Positions 1 through 12,021 of a stretch of 64,000 nucleotides of DNA are shown here, piece by piece. This stretch comes from Hyposmocoma kahamanoa (taxonomy: Eukaryota; Arthropoda; Insecta; Lepidoptera; Cosmopterigidae). Each line of letters begins with the position of its first letter. Position 1 is the first letter of the stretch. A program made the position numbers and the translations under genes. The stretch covers positions 6,920,691 through 6,984,690 of the forward strand of contig NW_020653713.1 in assembly GCF_003589595.1 (NCBI RefSeq), given 5' to 3'. The notes below the pieces were generated by a model. The model saw nothing but the letters and a program-made list of their open reading frames with translations, made no database searches and was not told where the DNA came from.

Positions 1-892
1 GTGCCTGGGAGTGAATTTCGTTGCCCTGGTATTCATAGTGCAGGGAATGTCTATTTTACAATGTTGGTTATCGTCTAGGAACCGGAGCCAATAAAGTATA
101 AAAATTACCTATTGTGTTTGGGTGGCCGGAATGGAAGCAAAAGACAAGGCTAATTTGTCCTTTATTAAAATATAGAAATCAGGTCAAATGTACATTTATT
201 ATAAGTGTCATTAACATAAATAAATGTCTTAAATATCAAACATACATAATTATAGAGTATTCATTGGTCTAGTGAAGAACATTACGATCTATTTCGAGAC
301 TATGTAGTTGCTTTGGTTACAAGATACATTTATTAACGTTTAAAAATACAAATAAGTAGTATATAAGCATTTAATATTACTATTTACGTTTTGTTATGTA
401 TTAATAATATTTGTATGTGTATATCTACATATCTACGTATATGAGTGTGATAATAATTACTAACTAATGTACTTAAAATTATATTCTTTGGTTGCACCAC
501 TTTTGCATAGCCCGAATTTCTACCCTAAGGTTGCCTGGAATAAATCGGTAAATAGCAATAAGGCCGCCCGTTGCACATTAACTTACTATTATTATACTTA
601 AGTCCTATATTAGCAATAAAGAATATTTCATTCATACATTCATTCACTCATTCACAAATAAATAGAGAAGAAACTGTAATTTAAACTTTCACGATTTTCA
701 CACATATTTGATTTTAAAGTCAAGACTTAATCGTGTCTTTTATTTACCATGACGTCTTTTCGATTACCATGGACGTTGCAACACGTCCGAAACGTCGAGG
801 CAAATTAAAAAAATGTTTATACACAATTAAGTCGCGATTTTATAATCAAATAAAGTAATTGATGAAACTAACGGTCAATTTGGTGGCAACAG
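1..892. other. abrupt intron sequence
   Basis: AT-rich, with no ORF or motif of note before the acceptor at 892. Presumably the intron after upstream BTB-encoding exons. Confidence 0.5.
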
Positions 893-3800
893 CAATCGGC
901 ATCATCATGGACGGAGAGCGGGTCAGTGGCATCCCGTGAGGGCCGCGAGGGCCGCGAAGGAAGGGACCGCGAGGGCCGACGCGCGCGCAAGCCCGACGAC
1001 GCCGCTGGCACACCGCCGCCTAAGCGCGCGCGCTCCTCCGATCTCTACCAGGCGCAATTGAAGAGCAGGTAAGACACTACCACTGAAATTGCACTCCTCT
1101 ATACAGGGTAATTTGTAAAATGCAAACAACCTATCAAACTATATTACTAACACCATAGACAACAAGTTTCGTTCCATGACTTCTAATAATTCATCAGAAT
1201 TTATTTTCGTATAAAAATAAAAATATTTACCTAAACAGATCGCTCTAGACGGTAATAACCAGTGATCGGAATTGGGGGAATTAATTTAGATAAACTAAAG
1301 AATAACATAACAACAACAAAAAAACATCTTTTAAGAAGCGGCTTCCATACTTTGCTTACATACTAGTAACTGCCTGCCTCCGTAACCGAACGGTTACCAT
1401 GCTGGGCTGCCAAGCAGAGCATTTATTTCTCTCGTGAGTTTGGGTGTAATATGTGGCCGTGTATGTATGTGCATGGCACCCGTGATACAGAGTCTTCCTA
1501 GTGCGGAGCTATGAGTTCGTTATGTTCTGCCGCCAAGCAGTAATATGAGCGTTATTGCGTTCCGGTTTTCCATGATAAGGGTGCTGGTGAAATCACAGAC
1601 ACATGGGACATGTCACTGTATGTCTCAGAGTGACAGGCACAGTGGCTGTGCCCTTCAGATCTTTGCGATTTAAAGCTCTGAGTGGCACTACAACTGTTAT
1701 GGACAAACGTGTAGCTTATCACCAGGCTATATGTGACTTGTTCGTCCTGTCAATTGATATTATAAAAAAAGAATAAATCAATTCAAAATACGACCTCAAA
1801 AAAATTGCGCTACAATTTCTTTCAATGCTAATTTTCCTGCCAATAAATTGTTTTGCAAATCGAATAGCTATTAAAAATTAAAGGAATGTAGTTATAATTT
1901 AAAATGCAATTTGTTGTTTGCAAGTGCAATTGTGGCCAGTGTACTTATAAGCCGTTGAATTCGCTGGTGTAGGACGGAGCAGCTTTTGGTCGCGCAGGGC
2001 GCGAGCCCCGAGCGGCTCGCCGCCAACGGCCACGAGCTCATGTTTGGCCAGTCACTCGACGCCTCAAATCCGCACCTTTCTACTTCTAACAACTTGGTAA
2101 GTTGGAATAATGCTTGTCGTTGTTACTGAAGGATGCAACAAGGTTCAATAATTGTCATATGATCATTTGACTTTGTCAAACGTGCATTGTGTGTCACGCA
2201 GTCAGGCGACGGCGAGGAGTCATCGTCAGATGCAGGCGCGAGCGATACGGAGGGCGAACCGCGCGCTAAGCAAGAGCCGCTCGACTACGACGACGCCGCA
2301 GCCGCTGCGCTACCCAACTCCAACGGTGCTCTGCCGCACAACTTTCCCAACCTGCTCAATCTGCCCGGTATGTCACAACCCTAAGTTCTGTCTCGTCTAC
2401 TTCTAAATTATTGTTTCCGTTATAGCGAGCTTTTTAAACTTGCAGGATTCCCAGGACTCCCAGGCCCTTCAGGAATGCCAGACAACTTCGGTAAGTGAAT
2501 TACTTTTGCACTAACCCTAATTTACATGTTCGGCCCACGTGACTCGGTAATGATTCGGCGTCAAATTAATTATTTCAAGTGGAATCGTACTGAATGCGGT
2601 GATTAAAGTAATGCGCAAAGATATCACAACACGTTTGAAACAAAGAACTGGCGGCGTCATTAACCGAACATTACCGAGAGGCGCGCGGCCGACGGCGATG
2701 TCACTAATGATTAGTAACGAGAACGACACCTAAGCGCTCGACCACTCACACGTTCCCCACACGCGTAGACACCCCGAATGAATCACGAGCTAGGCGTCAC
2801 GTAGCAATGATGGAAGTTACCGACTGTAGGCGCGCGAACCGACGCCGCGACAAACGAACGTTAGGCAGCGGCCAGGCAGGCCAGGCACTGAACGCGAACT
2901 CCGTCTGCCCAGGAGCTGGGTGGGGCGCGGAGGGGCCGGGTGTCGCGGAGGAGCGGTACGCGCCGGGTGCGCAAGCCGCCTTCGCGGGCGCGCAGGCGCC
3001 GCTGGCGGCCTTCGCGAACGGTGAGGCGGCCAAGCCTGCGTGTCCCGAGTGCGGCAAGCTGTACAGCAACAACAGCAACCTCAAGCAGCACATCTTGAAC
3101 GTGCACTCGGCACGCGACCTGTCACATTCGTGCCCCGTGTGCGGCAAGGCCTTCAAGACGCGCCAGTACATGCAGATACACATGAACTCGATCCACGGCG
3201 TGAAGCAGCGAAGGCGCGAGCCCGCCACCCCGCCCGCGGAAGCGACGCCCGCGTGCGCGCGCTACTCCCACCTCGGCGCTTAGTGTCGCTCCTCGTTCTA
3301 ACCGCCGCCTCTGTGTTACAGGGGCGGCCCTCGCGGGCGGGGCGCCGGGCTACCGGCCGCAGTGTCCGCTCTGCGGCCGCGTCTACTCCTCCACCTCCAA
3401 CCTGCGCCAGCATATGCTCAATGTGCACTCGCAGACCGACCGCGACCAGTGGTTCCCCTGCCAGCACTGCGGCAAGCGCTGCAAGACCAAGCACTACCTC
3501 ATCAACCACCAGCTGCAAGCGCACGGCATCCGCCAACGCCAGAACTCTTAGAGACGGCGCGACACCGAGCGCGTCTTCCCGCCCGCGCCCGCGCCGCCGC
3601 CGCTGCCCGCGACCGCGACCGCGCCTGCGCCCGCGCCCGCGCTCGGTGCCTGGTGGTGATCCCGCGCACTCACCGCCTGCGGAACTCGCTGTCGAAACCG
3701 CGACCCGCGCATCTATACTACCGGTGTAAATACGTGTAGACGGTACATGTGCCAACGGAACTACGTAAACGATGACGTAAAAGAAGGCCGCATATTGCAT

Positions 3801-6800
3801 TTATAAAACGTAATATTTTTAGAGAGTTTATTATTACGGTACCCATACGCGAGTAGAGGCTAGGTCCCGTCGCCGGTGTTGCCAACCGCCCGGACCCAAG
3901 TAATCGATGGTGATGTCGGCATTGCAGATGCCGCGGAGCAGGGCGTGGGCGCGTTGGCAATACCGGCGATAGGCGATAGCGGCGGGGCGGGGCTGTCGCT
4001 GCACTGCCCGCTGTGCGGCGGCGCGCTGCCGTCTCTCGGCGCTGCGCGCGCGCACCTCGAGGCGCACTACCCGCGCGACAGCCCCGTCTGTCCTGTGCTG
4101 TCGTGCGCGCGCTTCTTCGCGCACCCCAACTCGGTTCGCAACCACATGCGCATCAAGCACCGCCGCCAGTGGGAGTCAATGAAGACGCTCAAGTGGAGCT
4201 GCGGCTGGACCACTTGAGCGCTCTCGCTCGATAGAACCGCGACTTTATAAGCATTAAGATTTAATAATAAGGGCTGTGAAACGGAAAGACGGACGACCGG
4301 CTACGGTGTGGCTCGTTGCGACCGATTGTACCCACGTGTAGGGTTGACCTGCAATGCATTTGACGTTCGCCGCTCGCGCCGCGCCTGTGCGGGCGGCGTG
4401 TACGCGGTAGAGTAAGTCGACTGAAAAATATTTTTGTAGTAGAATAGACTGATATCGTAAGGCATAGTTTAAGCGCATTATAACATGTGATGATTGGTGC
4501 CATTGATAGGTTACGGAGTACTATGAATGTCGATCGTTCTCGTCGCTTCCTGATGTGTCTGTAACTTCCATTGTTGCTTGAACACTTTATTCTTGCCGCT
4601 CGAACTGTGTTAGCTGTTCCTCTGCCCCTTTCCAGCCGGCTGTCCTCGTAACTACAGAATAATGTGATGAATATATTAAAATCGTTTTTACCTAGGTAAG
4701 AGATATAATGTGTTCACTTTTATCTGGACGGCCGGACTACCTAATCCCTAACAGGAGTGATACAGGTTCTCTCGTCATTCCTATACAAAATAAGCACTTC
4801 CAACTAGAGTGAGAGAGCCTGTATTGTACAATGTTAGCTTCTTGTATATTTTCGACCATAGATAAGACAATACGAAATAGAATATAAAAAAATGGAATGC
4901 CTTTAAATGCAATAGTTAAGGATACGTTTACTTCCATACATAGAGTGATTATTTTTGAAGAGTTTGTTGTGAGCCGGCGGCGATCGCTGAGCATTAAACA
5001 TATCTAGTCAGTAGACAACGTAACGTGCTATACGCCGTACACGGTGCGGAGCAGTGTTGTAGGCACGCGCCGTCACCGCTTATTAACTTGTACATAAAGC
5101 TATGCCTTTCCTTCGCACATACTTTTTATCCGGACCATCAGAAATTTAAAAAGTTAAACAGTGGACTGGACAGTTTCAAACGTAGAACCATCATAAAGCA
5201 AATGTCTAAAGATTTTTGTTCCATGATCGAGTTTGTGCCGTTCGCGTTCGGTGAGAGTACATATGTGCAAAGGTAGGCCACATATTCCTAGATCTCGAAA
5301 ATGATAAATAATTATCGGTAACCCTAGCGAGTAGTTGAAATTGTTCCTGACGCCTCAGAGGCAAGATCGTGTATCGTAATATTATAAAATATTTTAAGCG
5401 TACAACTTAACTTACTTAGTATCTCAATAACCAAATGTTCAATGTGAGTAAACGATTCTAGTTGCGATTGTATTAGTGATACAATTATATACGTAATAAT
5501 TTAATTTTTACCCGAAGAGAAGTGTCTGCTTATTTAAATATATACATAAACAATAAAACTACCAAGTAGGAAAGGGTGTCTATCATTTCTTACCTTTTAA
5601 GTGTCCGACGTAAACTAGAGCAAAGTACTAAATATGTTTTGTACTACAGGTGAGCAGACAAAAAAGCACAACTACTTTTATTACAGTAGATTAAAATGAC
5701 GTAAAAGAAATCCAATAGTTTGTATCGATTCACTAGTTGGTTACAAATTTCCTATTGTTTTATAATATGTCCTCAACGATCTTACGTCATTTAAATCTAC
5801 CATATTCTACGTGTAACGGTGAGGCAGGTATATAACGTGTCGTGTCGTTGCCAGGCGCATGCCGTCGGACTCAGGACCTGCTGCGCGTGCGCGCCACAGA
5901 CCCACGGCCCTGTCCCAAGTGCGGTAAGATCTACCGCTCAGCGCACACGCTACGCACGCATCTCGAGGATAAACACACCGTATGCCCTGGATACCGGTTA
6001 GTAATGTTTCCCTACATTCTATCTAGATAAGTTCTAGATCCATCACAAAACCCATTTAAATCAGTATATCCAAAATCCCATAAGATTTCTTTCGCTTTAA
6101 AGATTTTTCCCTGTGATTTGGCACAGATGCGTGCTGTGCGGTACGGTGGCCAAGTCGCGTAACTCGCTGCACTCACACATGTCGCGGCAGCACCGCGGCA
6201 TCTCCACTAAAGACCTGCCTGTACTGCAGATGCCCACGCGTTTCGACCCCGAACTCGCTAGCCAGTCAGTATCAATAACTTCAAACATATATATTTTTTA
6301 ATTTCAATTACCTACATTCATGTCGTCTATTGGGAAAGATGTGGGAAACTAGTAACATGCTGTGTCGCACAGGCTGCTGGCCAAGGCGGGCGTGAAAGTA
6401 TCTCCGGAGCAGCTGCGCGCACGCGCGTCACCGACAGGCCCGCGCCGCTCCGATATCAAGCTGGACGCCAAATCAGCTGCCTCAGAGACATCGTCGCTGT
6501 GTGGCGGCGACGACCACGACGACCTTTCCCAGTCTCGCTACCAAGACAGCTTACCCGTCTCACCACCACGTAAGACGCACACACATAATAACACCTACAT
6601 TGTGCATCGATCATCTACCGATCGTTACAACAACCTCTTTATCTCCAGATATAAATAGCCTAGCGAACACGACAATCACCAAAGTGCCGGCGGTGCGCGC
6701 TGTCACCGCCAAAGCTGTGGAGAGCCTGCCGCACGGCCTGAGCGGTCTCGGACCCGACGACTACCGGCCCGGCTTCGGCGCCGGTTCCGCACTACTCGAC

Positions 6801-7305
6801 ACCTACCTGCAATACATCGGGGAGAACCTCGGTACGTAACAGGAGACCGAATCAAAGATTAGCGTTTTCTGGACATTAGAAATAACCTGTCGGTACGTCA
6901 GCAGGCATGAACGCGGCGAAGTTGGCGCAGATGAACGCGATGCACATGGATCGGAAGACGTACGACGAGCCTTCGCCGCAGATGGGCTCGCTGCCGCCGC
7001 CGCCGACCACGCTGGCGCATCAGCGCTACCTTAAGCAGATGCAGCGCCAGTACACCGACAATATGAGCAAACCGGACATCGCGCGCGACGCCGACGAGCC
7101 GCTGGACCTCGGCAAGGAGCGGCCGCGCAGCGCAGTGGTGGGCGCGGACGGCGAGGGCGACCGGCACGAGGCGGACAAGGAGGGCGAGTACTACGGCAAG
7201 GAGTACGAGGAGGGCCGCGCCGCCAGCGCCGAACGCGACCTGGATCGCCACGAGTCCGAGTACGCGGAGGAGGAACGCGCCCACGCCCGCGCCGCCGCCT
7301 CGTGA
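893..7305 (+). CDS. ab: abrupt, BTB/C2H2 zinc-finger transcription factor (3' part, canonical isoform)
   Basis: The canonical isoform uses exons 893-1068, 1973-2096, 2202-2367, 2446-2490, 5855-5996, 6127-6264, 6373-6569, 6649-6831 and 6905-7305. All have GT-AG borders and compatible phases and total 1572 nt (523 residues plus TGA). Conserved abrupt stretches seen are GLPGPSG, VRATDPRPCPKCGKIYR, RCVLCGTVAKSRNSLHSH, HRGISTKDLPV, LLAKAGVKVSP and SALLDTYLQYI. The two C2H2 fingers (C-x2-C-x12-H-x4-H) are split by an intron just after the first finger. The N-terminal BTB domain is upstream of the window, so the gene is partial at its 5' end; the first exon's acceptor at 892 has a weak pyrimidine tract. 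In Drosophila, abrupt is a nuclear repressor-type factor controlling dendrite and motor-axon patterning; that is family knowledge. Splice-site placement is inferred. Identity as abrupt rather than broad, fruitless or lola is strongly supported by the linker sequences outside the fingers. Confidence 0.93.
1369..1514 (+). repeat. tRNA-derived SINE copy 1 (degenerate)
   Basis: It lies in an abrupt intron. It starts with a tRNA-like head, ctgcctccgtaaccgaacgg (A-box-like), and ends with the body motif ctagtgcggagctatgag. The same unit recurs at about 12247, 13045, 22167, 34795, 41305 and 62940. The B-box part is damaged here. Confidence 0.75.
1515..1765 (+). repeat. Interspersed repeat family B, copy 1
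   Basis: This is about 250 bp containing gccaagcagtaat, a cacatggga..tgtc block, a block around agtgacaggcacagtggct, and cttgttcgtcctgtcaattg at its end. Other copies are near 24893 (+), 39327 (-), 42490 (-), 47672 (+) and 48216 (+). No ORF; a short retroposon is likely. It abuts a SINE here. Confidence 0.7.
2913..3283 (+). CDS. ab: abrupt alternative terminal exon A (C2H2 pair)
   Basis: This is an alternative last exon. It follows a pyrimidine-rich acceptor (ctccgtctgcccag) and enters in the phase left by the common exon ending at 2490. It encodes an Ala/Gly-rich linker and then two regular C2H2 fingers, CPECGKLYSNNSNLKQH.. and CPVCGKAFKTRQYMQIH.., both C-x2-C-x12-H-x4-H, then a basic tail and TAG. 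There is no splice donor in frame before the stop. The stop lies only 38 nt before the first base of exon B, so the 3' UTR of this form must read through exon B. Exon existence is supported by motif plus phase; transcription is not shown by DNA alone. Confidence 0.82.
3322..3551 (+). CDS. ab: abrupt alternative terminal exon B (C2H2 pair)
   Basis: This second alternative last exon has an acceptor ending ctgtgttacag and the same entry phase as exons A, C and the canonical zinc-finger exon. It encodes a short Gly/Ala/Pro linker, then fingers CPLCGRVYSSTSNLRQH.. and CQHCGKRCKTKHYLINH.. (both C-x2-C-x12-H-x4-H) and a short tail ending GIRQRQNS before TAG. Its first finger is close to exon A's first finger (Y-S-x-x-S-N-L-x-Q-H and L-N-V-H shared), which suggests exon duplication. 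The following GC-rich stretch to about 3700 has no further motif. Confidence 0.82.
3928..4217 (+). CDS. ab: abrupt alternative terminal exon C (divergent C2H2 pair)
   Basis: This third alternative last exon follows the acceptor ggcattgcag, in the same phase as A and B. It encodes an Ala/Gly-rich linker, a first finger CPLCGGALPSLGAARAH.. with H-x3-H spacing, and a second finger with the rarer C-x4-C spacing (CPVLSC, then x12, then H-x4-H). The tail is basic, MRIKHRRQW, followed by MKTLKWSCGWTT and TGA. It is more diverged from the other pairs. The fingers could bind a different DNA site; that is inference. Confidence 0.78.
5552..5557 (+). promoter_or_regulatory. Candidate shared poly(A) signal for abrupt short isoforms
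   Basis: An AATAAA hexamer lies between alternative exon C and the canonical zinc-finger exon at 5855. I see no AATAAA between the stop of exon A and this site, so it could serve all three short isoforms through nested 3' UTRs. This is position-based inference. Confidence 0.4.
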
Positions 7306-10300
7306 GCCGCCTCGCGCCTCACCACGCTTTGTTGAAGATTTCAAACGGTGCTTGAGTGTTATGTTTTATGGCCGCTAGCCGGCCGGTTCGTTTTGCGATT
7401 AATGTAGTTGCGGTTTCATTGTTGACCCGTGGAATGTCGTTGGTGCCATTTCCGATATTGTAATGTAAATTAAACTTAGTATTTAATACTTGGGAGGGCC
7501 CGCTCCACTCCCCGCGGCAAAGGCCGCGGCCCTTTCACGAGTAGCCCCTCACTCACTGTCGTAGTCGACGCCACTCGCGTGCGGAATGTAGTATCGTAAA
7601 AGACTAGCGTAGTATTTTGTAACGTGTATGTAAGGTCCCCCTCACGTAGCTGGACCTCTACATAGTAATTCCATCCATCTACCTCAGCGACCGGGCCTTA
7701 ACGGCTGCGTTATTATATCCACAAAAATTGTGAATTCCATCCATCTACCTCACTTCAATAGATTTTATTTAATATTTTATACAATTTATAGATATAATAA
7801 CTGTTGTTTTATGCATTTTGCAGATGGCATTTATATACTATATAGAGTATATCGTAGGTAAATATATGCAAGTCAGTAGGTGATGTTAGTGCTGCCCGTA
7901 GACACGTCGTGTACCGTTTGTTCAAACGAGTAGAGTTCGCACTCACTAGAGGCAGTCAGTAGCTCACAGTCACCGCCGCGCGGGCGGCCGCGGCAATCGC
8001 CGACTCGCAAGCCGCGAACCGCCGCCGCCTACGCGTTCTCATCTTGATCAACGCACTAACTTTTATGTGTAGACACATAGTTATCTTTGTATACGAACAA
8101 ATATGACAGAGCTTAAATTCGTACTGTTATTGATTACTATACTTATTATAAATCGATTCATATAATGACGTTTGTGTACCTCTACGTGTAGAGAATCGTT
8201 AACTGCAATCGTTTATTAAAGTACAACGCGACAATTATAATATTATTACGATTGTAGTAAAATTGATACAAACAAAAAAGAAACGTAAAGACCTATACTG
8301 CCTTGAGACTGAATAAGATATTCAAGGGCCAGCCGCGCGGCTCTCCCGCGCAGCGGATTTAAAGTTCAAAATGAGAACAAAAGGGACGTTGTATATAAAT
8401 TGAGGTGATATGTAAAGTACCGTAATGATAACAAATAGAAACAAAAGCAATAAATAAAGTATACCTTGATGTTGCCTTCGATTGTGTATATAGGACGTGT
8501 AGACGAGTTGTATTGGTTTGTGACGGATGAACCTTTTATTGTATTGTAATAGACACGAGGAGGATTACTTTGTAGAATGATAATGATGTGGGCTCGTTAC
8601 TTAAATAACAATTACTGTGATTACAATCTCATATTAGCCTTCATACTTTATACATATTTTTTAGAGTACAATGTTATAGTTATTTAGTATATCGTAAGAG
8701 TAATTGGTAAGCGAGTCACAAATTATATTTACTTCCCTGAACTTTAGGATTCACAATATTTAAGTAATTAGAGCAATAGGTGAAGCATTTAATCTTTTAT
8801 ATGAGAGAACGTGTGCACTCGGCGGCGAGCCGCGGCAGCGGAAGCGCACGCCTTTCGCAACCGAGCCCGTGCGGCGCAGCCGCCGCTCAGCCGCCGCGCG
8901 CGCACCTAGAATAAGCGCTACGGGTTGATCGAGTATAATTTAGTATATTAGTGAGATTGACGAGTTGGACAGTTTGGTTTGCGTTTCTAGATTAACCTTG
9001 TTGACAGTTAACAGTGTTGCCATAGTGAGTAATTATTTTTGACAGTATTTAAAATAAGTTTCGATTGTTTAGAGAGACGAGTGCTTCGTTCGTGTTTGAT
9101 TAGTACGTTAGGTAAAGATTAACTCTGTATAATATGTCGCCGCCCTGCGGCCAAAGTTCCGACCTCGGATGCACGTATACCTTACAAATAGCATTAACCA
9201 ATAGCAGTTACCAGATTGTATCTAATTAAGCAGAAGTATATTTTTTCAAAGCACACATAGATACGCAGATGAAGAGCAGCGGGCGAGCACAACTCGCGTC
9301 GGATGGAGACCCCTCTACCTTTCACCCCTGAGCTAACCGCCGCCGGGACTTTTGCCCGACCGCTGCGTCGTTATTAATACAAAATATTATATACCAGTGA
9401 AGATATATTAATTAGGACTTTAAGTCGATCATTATTCTCTCTGTATTGTATAAATTTTACGTTTAGTTACCTCTTCGCGAACTTCGGAAGTTCTATTATG
9501 TTTTTTCTTTTATTTTAAATGCATAATAACAATGTCTGTACCTCATTAGCATGATTACGTAATAATTGTATCATTTATTTGCACACGCATAGCACTGTAG
9601 CACGTCGCCTTAAGGCACTGTAGTGGTCAATAAAGTTTCCATGAAATCCTAATAACGGGATTTATGCTACTTATTACGAGAAACGGTGACCTCTAACAAG
9701 TGCTACGCGAAACGCGACAATGAAGCAGTGCGACGGATGACCAATTCTCAGTACACTGTTGACGGTTTTAATAGTACCAAAAAAATCCATTTTGACTATT
9801 TTACAAAGAACTGTTAGTTGTTAGAAATCATATGGAACATAGATGTCTGTGTTATCTTACCATCTAGAAGTGCTAGTGAAACCGCGAACAGGTAAAAAGT
9901 AATAAAATACTATAAAAGCACAAAATTATAAATAAGTTGAATCTCAAATCCAATGTCAAAATAGCTGTTAATTCCGCGTTGCTCTCACCGGCTCTTGGCG
10001 TCAGTTTCTTAAAACCGTGTTTCACGTTGATTTTATATATTTAATTTGTCAATCAGTAGTTCTACTTTAAAATTCGCTTATTCAATGTACTTGTTACAAG
10101 GTTGCAATAAGAAAATGTAAGCGTAGCTTTTTGTTTATTGACAGCAGTTCAGGGGCTTGACCATCTAACCCGAAAGTCAGCCATTATATTCAAAGTGAAA
10201 TGTTGTCATTTGAAAACCCATTTGCTGTTTCAATTTCTAAAGTCCATTCATGCTTTTAGAAATTGTAAAGGATTTAAGATTTCCCTCTGAACGCCGAGCT

Positions 10301-10640
10301 GGCTTTCAATTTTGGTTAGGGAGCTGTTGTTCTTTGTAGGTTTGTTATTTGCTCCTGGATACACGGTATTCGGCTGGTCGCGTTGAATACACTAGCGCCA
10401 CAACCTCACATAATACGTTAACTGTATTTACATCCGACACGACTTTTTACTAACAAAGGTATACAAAATAATTCATATGATAGTTCTTATGTCAATGTCA
10501 AAAATCGTGTCGGATGATGTGAAATCGGCTTTTTGAAATATTGTTTTGTTTATCGATTCGGCCACCGCGCCTTCGCCGTGTACATTAGTGTACTAGCTGT
10601 ACGCTGCTTTACTTCATTATTATACAACAATAAATAAAAT
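7306..10640 (+). other. abrupt 3' UTR and downstream spacer
   Basis: There are no credible coding ORFs after the abrupt stop. Candidate poly(A) signals are AATAAA at 8449 and 9629 and an AATAAATAAA run at about 10629. GC-rich islets near 7980 and 8820 sit in AT-rich sequence. Where the transcript ends cannot be told from DNA. From 10640 to 11040 I see nothing further. Confidence 0.5.
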
Positions 10641-11039
10641 AATTGTTTTGAAATCAAGTATTTTTATTTACCCCAAAATTCTCACAGTATAAAGTATTAT
10701 TTATAATTATCATAGTCATTAGAAAAGTTGCAGTGAACAAGGTTTACATCACTTAGAGAGATGTCGCAAGAATACATAAACGCGAAAGATAATCCTCTGA
10801 GTCACGTTGTTATTGTTGGCAATAAGCGTAAATCAAAATAATATGCGACGTCGTAAAAACCAATGGACAATATCACTCGTCGATAAAGTTCTATCGAAGT
10901 AAGCAAACAAACTAGTGTGCCCACTACTCGGTACTGTCAGGAATAGTGCGACAAAAAACTCACGTAAACCGAAAATTCGATATCGAATATATTTCACACC
11001 GTTTGAATTTAAAAAAATGTTTCTAAGACAAAAACTATT

Positions 11040-11405
11040 TATTTAATGGAATCGCTTGACAAAATTGGTTCTATATATTAATCATCACATGCCCTTATAA
11101 ATAAAGTACTGCCTATAACTATAATAAATACATTACACATATCACTTCACTAACTAGACCTTGCTTATATATAAACTACACTACGACAGAAACGAAATTT
11201 TATTAAACGGAAAGGGTAATTTCTCTTTACAAAGTAAAATTTAATTGTCATTAATTATTTGTTTTGTACAATGTGTATATTAGAACTAAAGCCATGTGAA
11301 AAATGTCGCCAGAATGGGCGTGTTTCGTGTACACTGCGCCGTCGCTACTCCTGACTGGGGCTCTTCTTGACGAAGAGGTAATGAACACCAAGAATGGCGT
11401 TCATT
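11040..11405 (-). other. Possible Fis1 3' UTR exon
   Basis: After the Fis1 stop a good donor (minus-strand GTAAGTAC) starts at 12007. A good acceptor (gttgttgcag) ends at 11406. A TTTATT on the plus strand at about 11038, that is AATAAA on the minus strand, could end the message. The start of the exon also encodes a short open peptide MNAILGVHYLFVKK.. that I do not recognise. A spliced 3' UTR is the simplest reading; it is not proven. Confidence 0.35.
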
Positions 11406-12021
11406 CTGCAACAACACATGCATGTGTTCACCTATCATTGATTCTACTCTAACTACTAAATATAATTACATCACACCCCAGTAATCAACTCTGGAGTGTA
11501 ATTGTCATGGGTGATACCTTTACCAGAAATAGGGAAGTACAGTCCAATATCAATGGACAAATCAATTCTTCCAAAATTAGGTAATATTTAAGAATATTAT
11601 AGTGCTAATAATATTATCAGTATTCACGCAGAGTTTTTTTTTTTTCAAGTAAAAGTTTGAGTAGTTTACTTTATTGTTATCATATCACTAATCAAGATTT
11701 TATCAAATTTATTTTCGCTTGCTCAGAATAACCTGCTTGTTAACAGCTAACTTGAAAACCAATACAAACTTCAGCATGAAAAGTGAACTCCTATACATCT
11801 TAATTATAAAAAAAATAACTTGTGTAGTAAAATGTTTTAATGATTTAGAATTGCATCAATTGAATATAAAAAATTGGCTTTATCAATAATCATCAAAATT
11901 ATATATACACATTTGTTTTCCACAATGGTTAATTGGTGTTTAATAAAGACCATTAGTAGGGTAGTATCACCAATGACATCAACGGTAGACTGGTAGAATG
12001 TACTTACAGTAACAGCCAATG

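Noticed and set aside
2807..2912. Start of exon A at the ATG at 2807
   Set aside because: The frame is open from 2807, but the acceptor at 2912 matches the phase of the common exon. A separate promoter and start would leave a protein without BTB domain.
2797..3228. Minus-strand ORF of 143 codons over abrupt exon A
   Set aside because: It is the antisense shadow of a GC-rich zinc-finger exon. The plus strand has the real C2H2 motifs and splice signals.
893..7305. Identity as fruitless, broad or lola because of the multiple finger exons
   Set aside because: The linkers outside the fingers (STKDLPV, LLAKAGVKVSP, LLDTYLQYI) are those of abrupt.
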